Shown: positions 63,646 to 64,000 of the stretch, in pieces | Numbering within the stretch: position 1 is the stretch's first letter | How the letters are laid out: each line of letters opens with the position of its first letter | Source of the DNA: Thunnus maccoyii | Taxonomy: Eukaryota; Chordata; Actinopteri; Scombriformes; Scombridae | Assembly (NCBI RefSeq): GCF_910596095.1 | Contig: NC_056538.1 | Location: forward strand, 7,620,001 to 7,684,000 | Reading direction: 5' to 3' | DNA: 64,000 nucleotides | Position numbers and translations under genes: made by a program | The notes under the pieces: model-generated | Database searches by the model: none | Told to the model about the DNA's origin: nothing | The model's input: the letters and a program-made list of their open reading frames with translations, nothing else

Positions 63646-64000
63646 GTAAGTCCAGACTGTATCATCATACTCATAAACCTTTTGTAGACACATGATATTA
63701 AATCTTCCAATAAATGCTGTATTTTAATTTTTTTTATCTTACAAAAAAACTGCACATTGTTCATGTTCTTGGCTTCTGTCAGTCTCTGCAGACCTGCGTC
63801 TATCAGGGAACAGGGAAGAGATTAACTAGGGTCACTAATCATTAATTTCACTGCAGCAGCATACAGTGTGCTGACACTGCAGAGTCAAAACTTCACTGTC
63901 CACCTTCAGCCGACAAAACAGCAACCCCCCCCCGACAACCTTATTGATTTTTTTCACAAAAGGTCAAAACACAGTATGTCAGTCTAATCCTGGTGTAGAT

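Overview
This is a vertebrate nuclear window, almost certainly from a teleost and probably a spiny-rayed fish. Genes are split into short exons with GT-AG introns, (CA)n/(GT)n and (CT)n microsatellites are abundant, and the dispersed repeats are teleost-like: Tc1/mariner, an L2-type LINE tail and several short hAT/MITE-like relics. The genes are fish orthologues of known vertebrate genes. I cannot name the species. I see nothing microbial: no operon, CRISPR array, phage or plasmid feature.

Layout. 1-6512: gene-poor, holding the 3' flank of an OTX-family gene. 6513-9033 (-): crx (otx5 type), three coding exons. 9034-22936: a 14 kb gene-poor stretch upstream of crx, rich in microsatellites. 22937-29400 (-): a divergent proteasome alpha-6 subunit, seven exons, with a nested, broken Tc1/mariner element in intron 1. 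29874-34565 (+): a divergent inositol-tetrakisphosphate 1-kinase, ten exons, head-to-head with the proteasome gene. 36637-42126 (-): chromogranin A-like gene, six exons, convergent with the kinase. 43479-52101 (-): sars2, mitochondrial seryl-tRNA synthetase, 16 exons. 53480-56419 (+): a BTB-BACK-Kelch (KLHL) gene, head-to-head with sars2. 61197-63645 (+): the first seven coding exons of slc5a2 (SGLT2-type), which runs off the right edge.

For all seven genes I rebuilt the exon chain by hand. Every splice phase closes, and the six complete CDSs total 891, 741, 1041, 1320, 1566 and 1971 nt, all divisible by three. The genes are functionally unrelated (photoreceptor transcription factor, proteasome, inositol phosphate metabolism, secretory granule protein, mitochondrial translation, ubiquitin-ligase adaptor, glucose transport).

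The gene set itself is the most interesting point. CRX-PSMA6-ITPK1-CHGA here parallels OTX2-PSMA6-ITPK1-CHGA on human 14q, and the copies here look unusually diverged from their human counterparts. The window may therefore be the second copy of a duplicated block, whose extra psma6-, itpk1- and chga-like genes mammals may have lost. Other points worth a second look are a GC-AG intron in the proteasome gene, an open in-frame 90-nt intron in the kinase, an unexplained coding-like exon in slc5a2 intron 2, nested transposons and several perfect hairpins.
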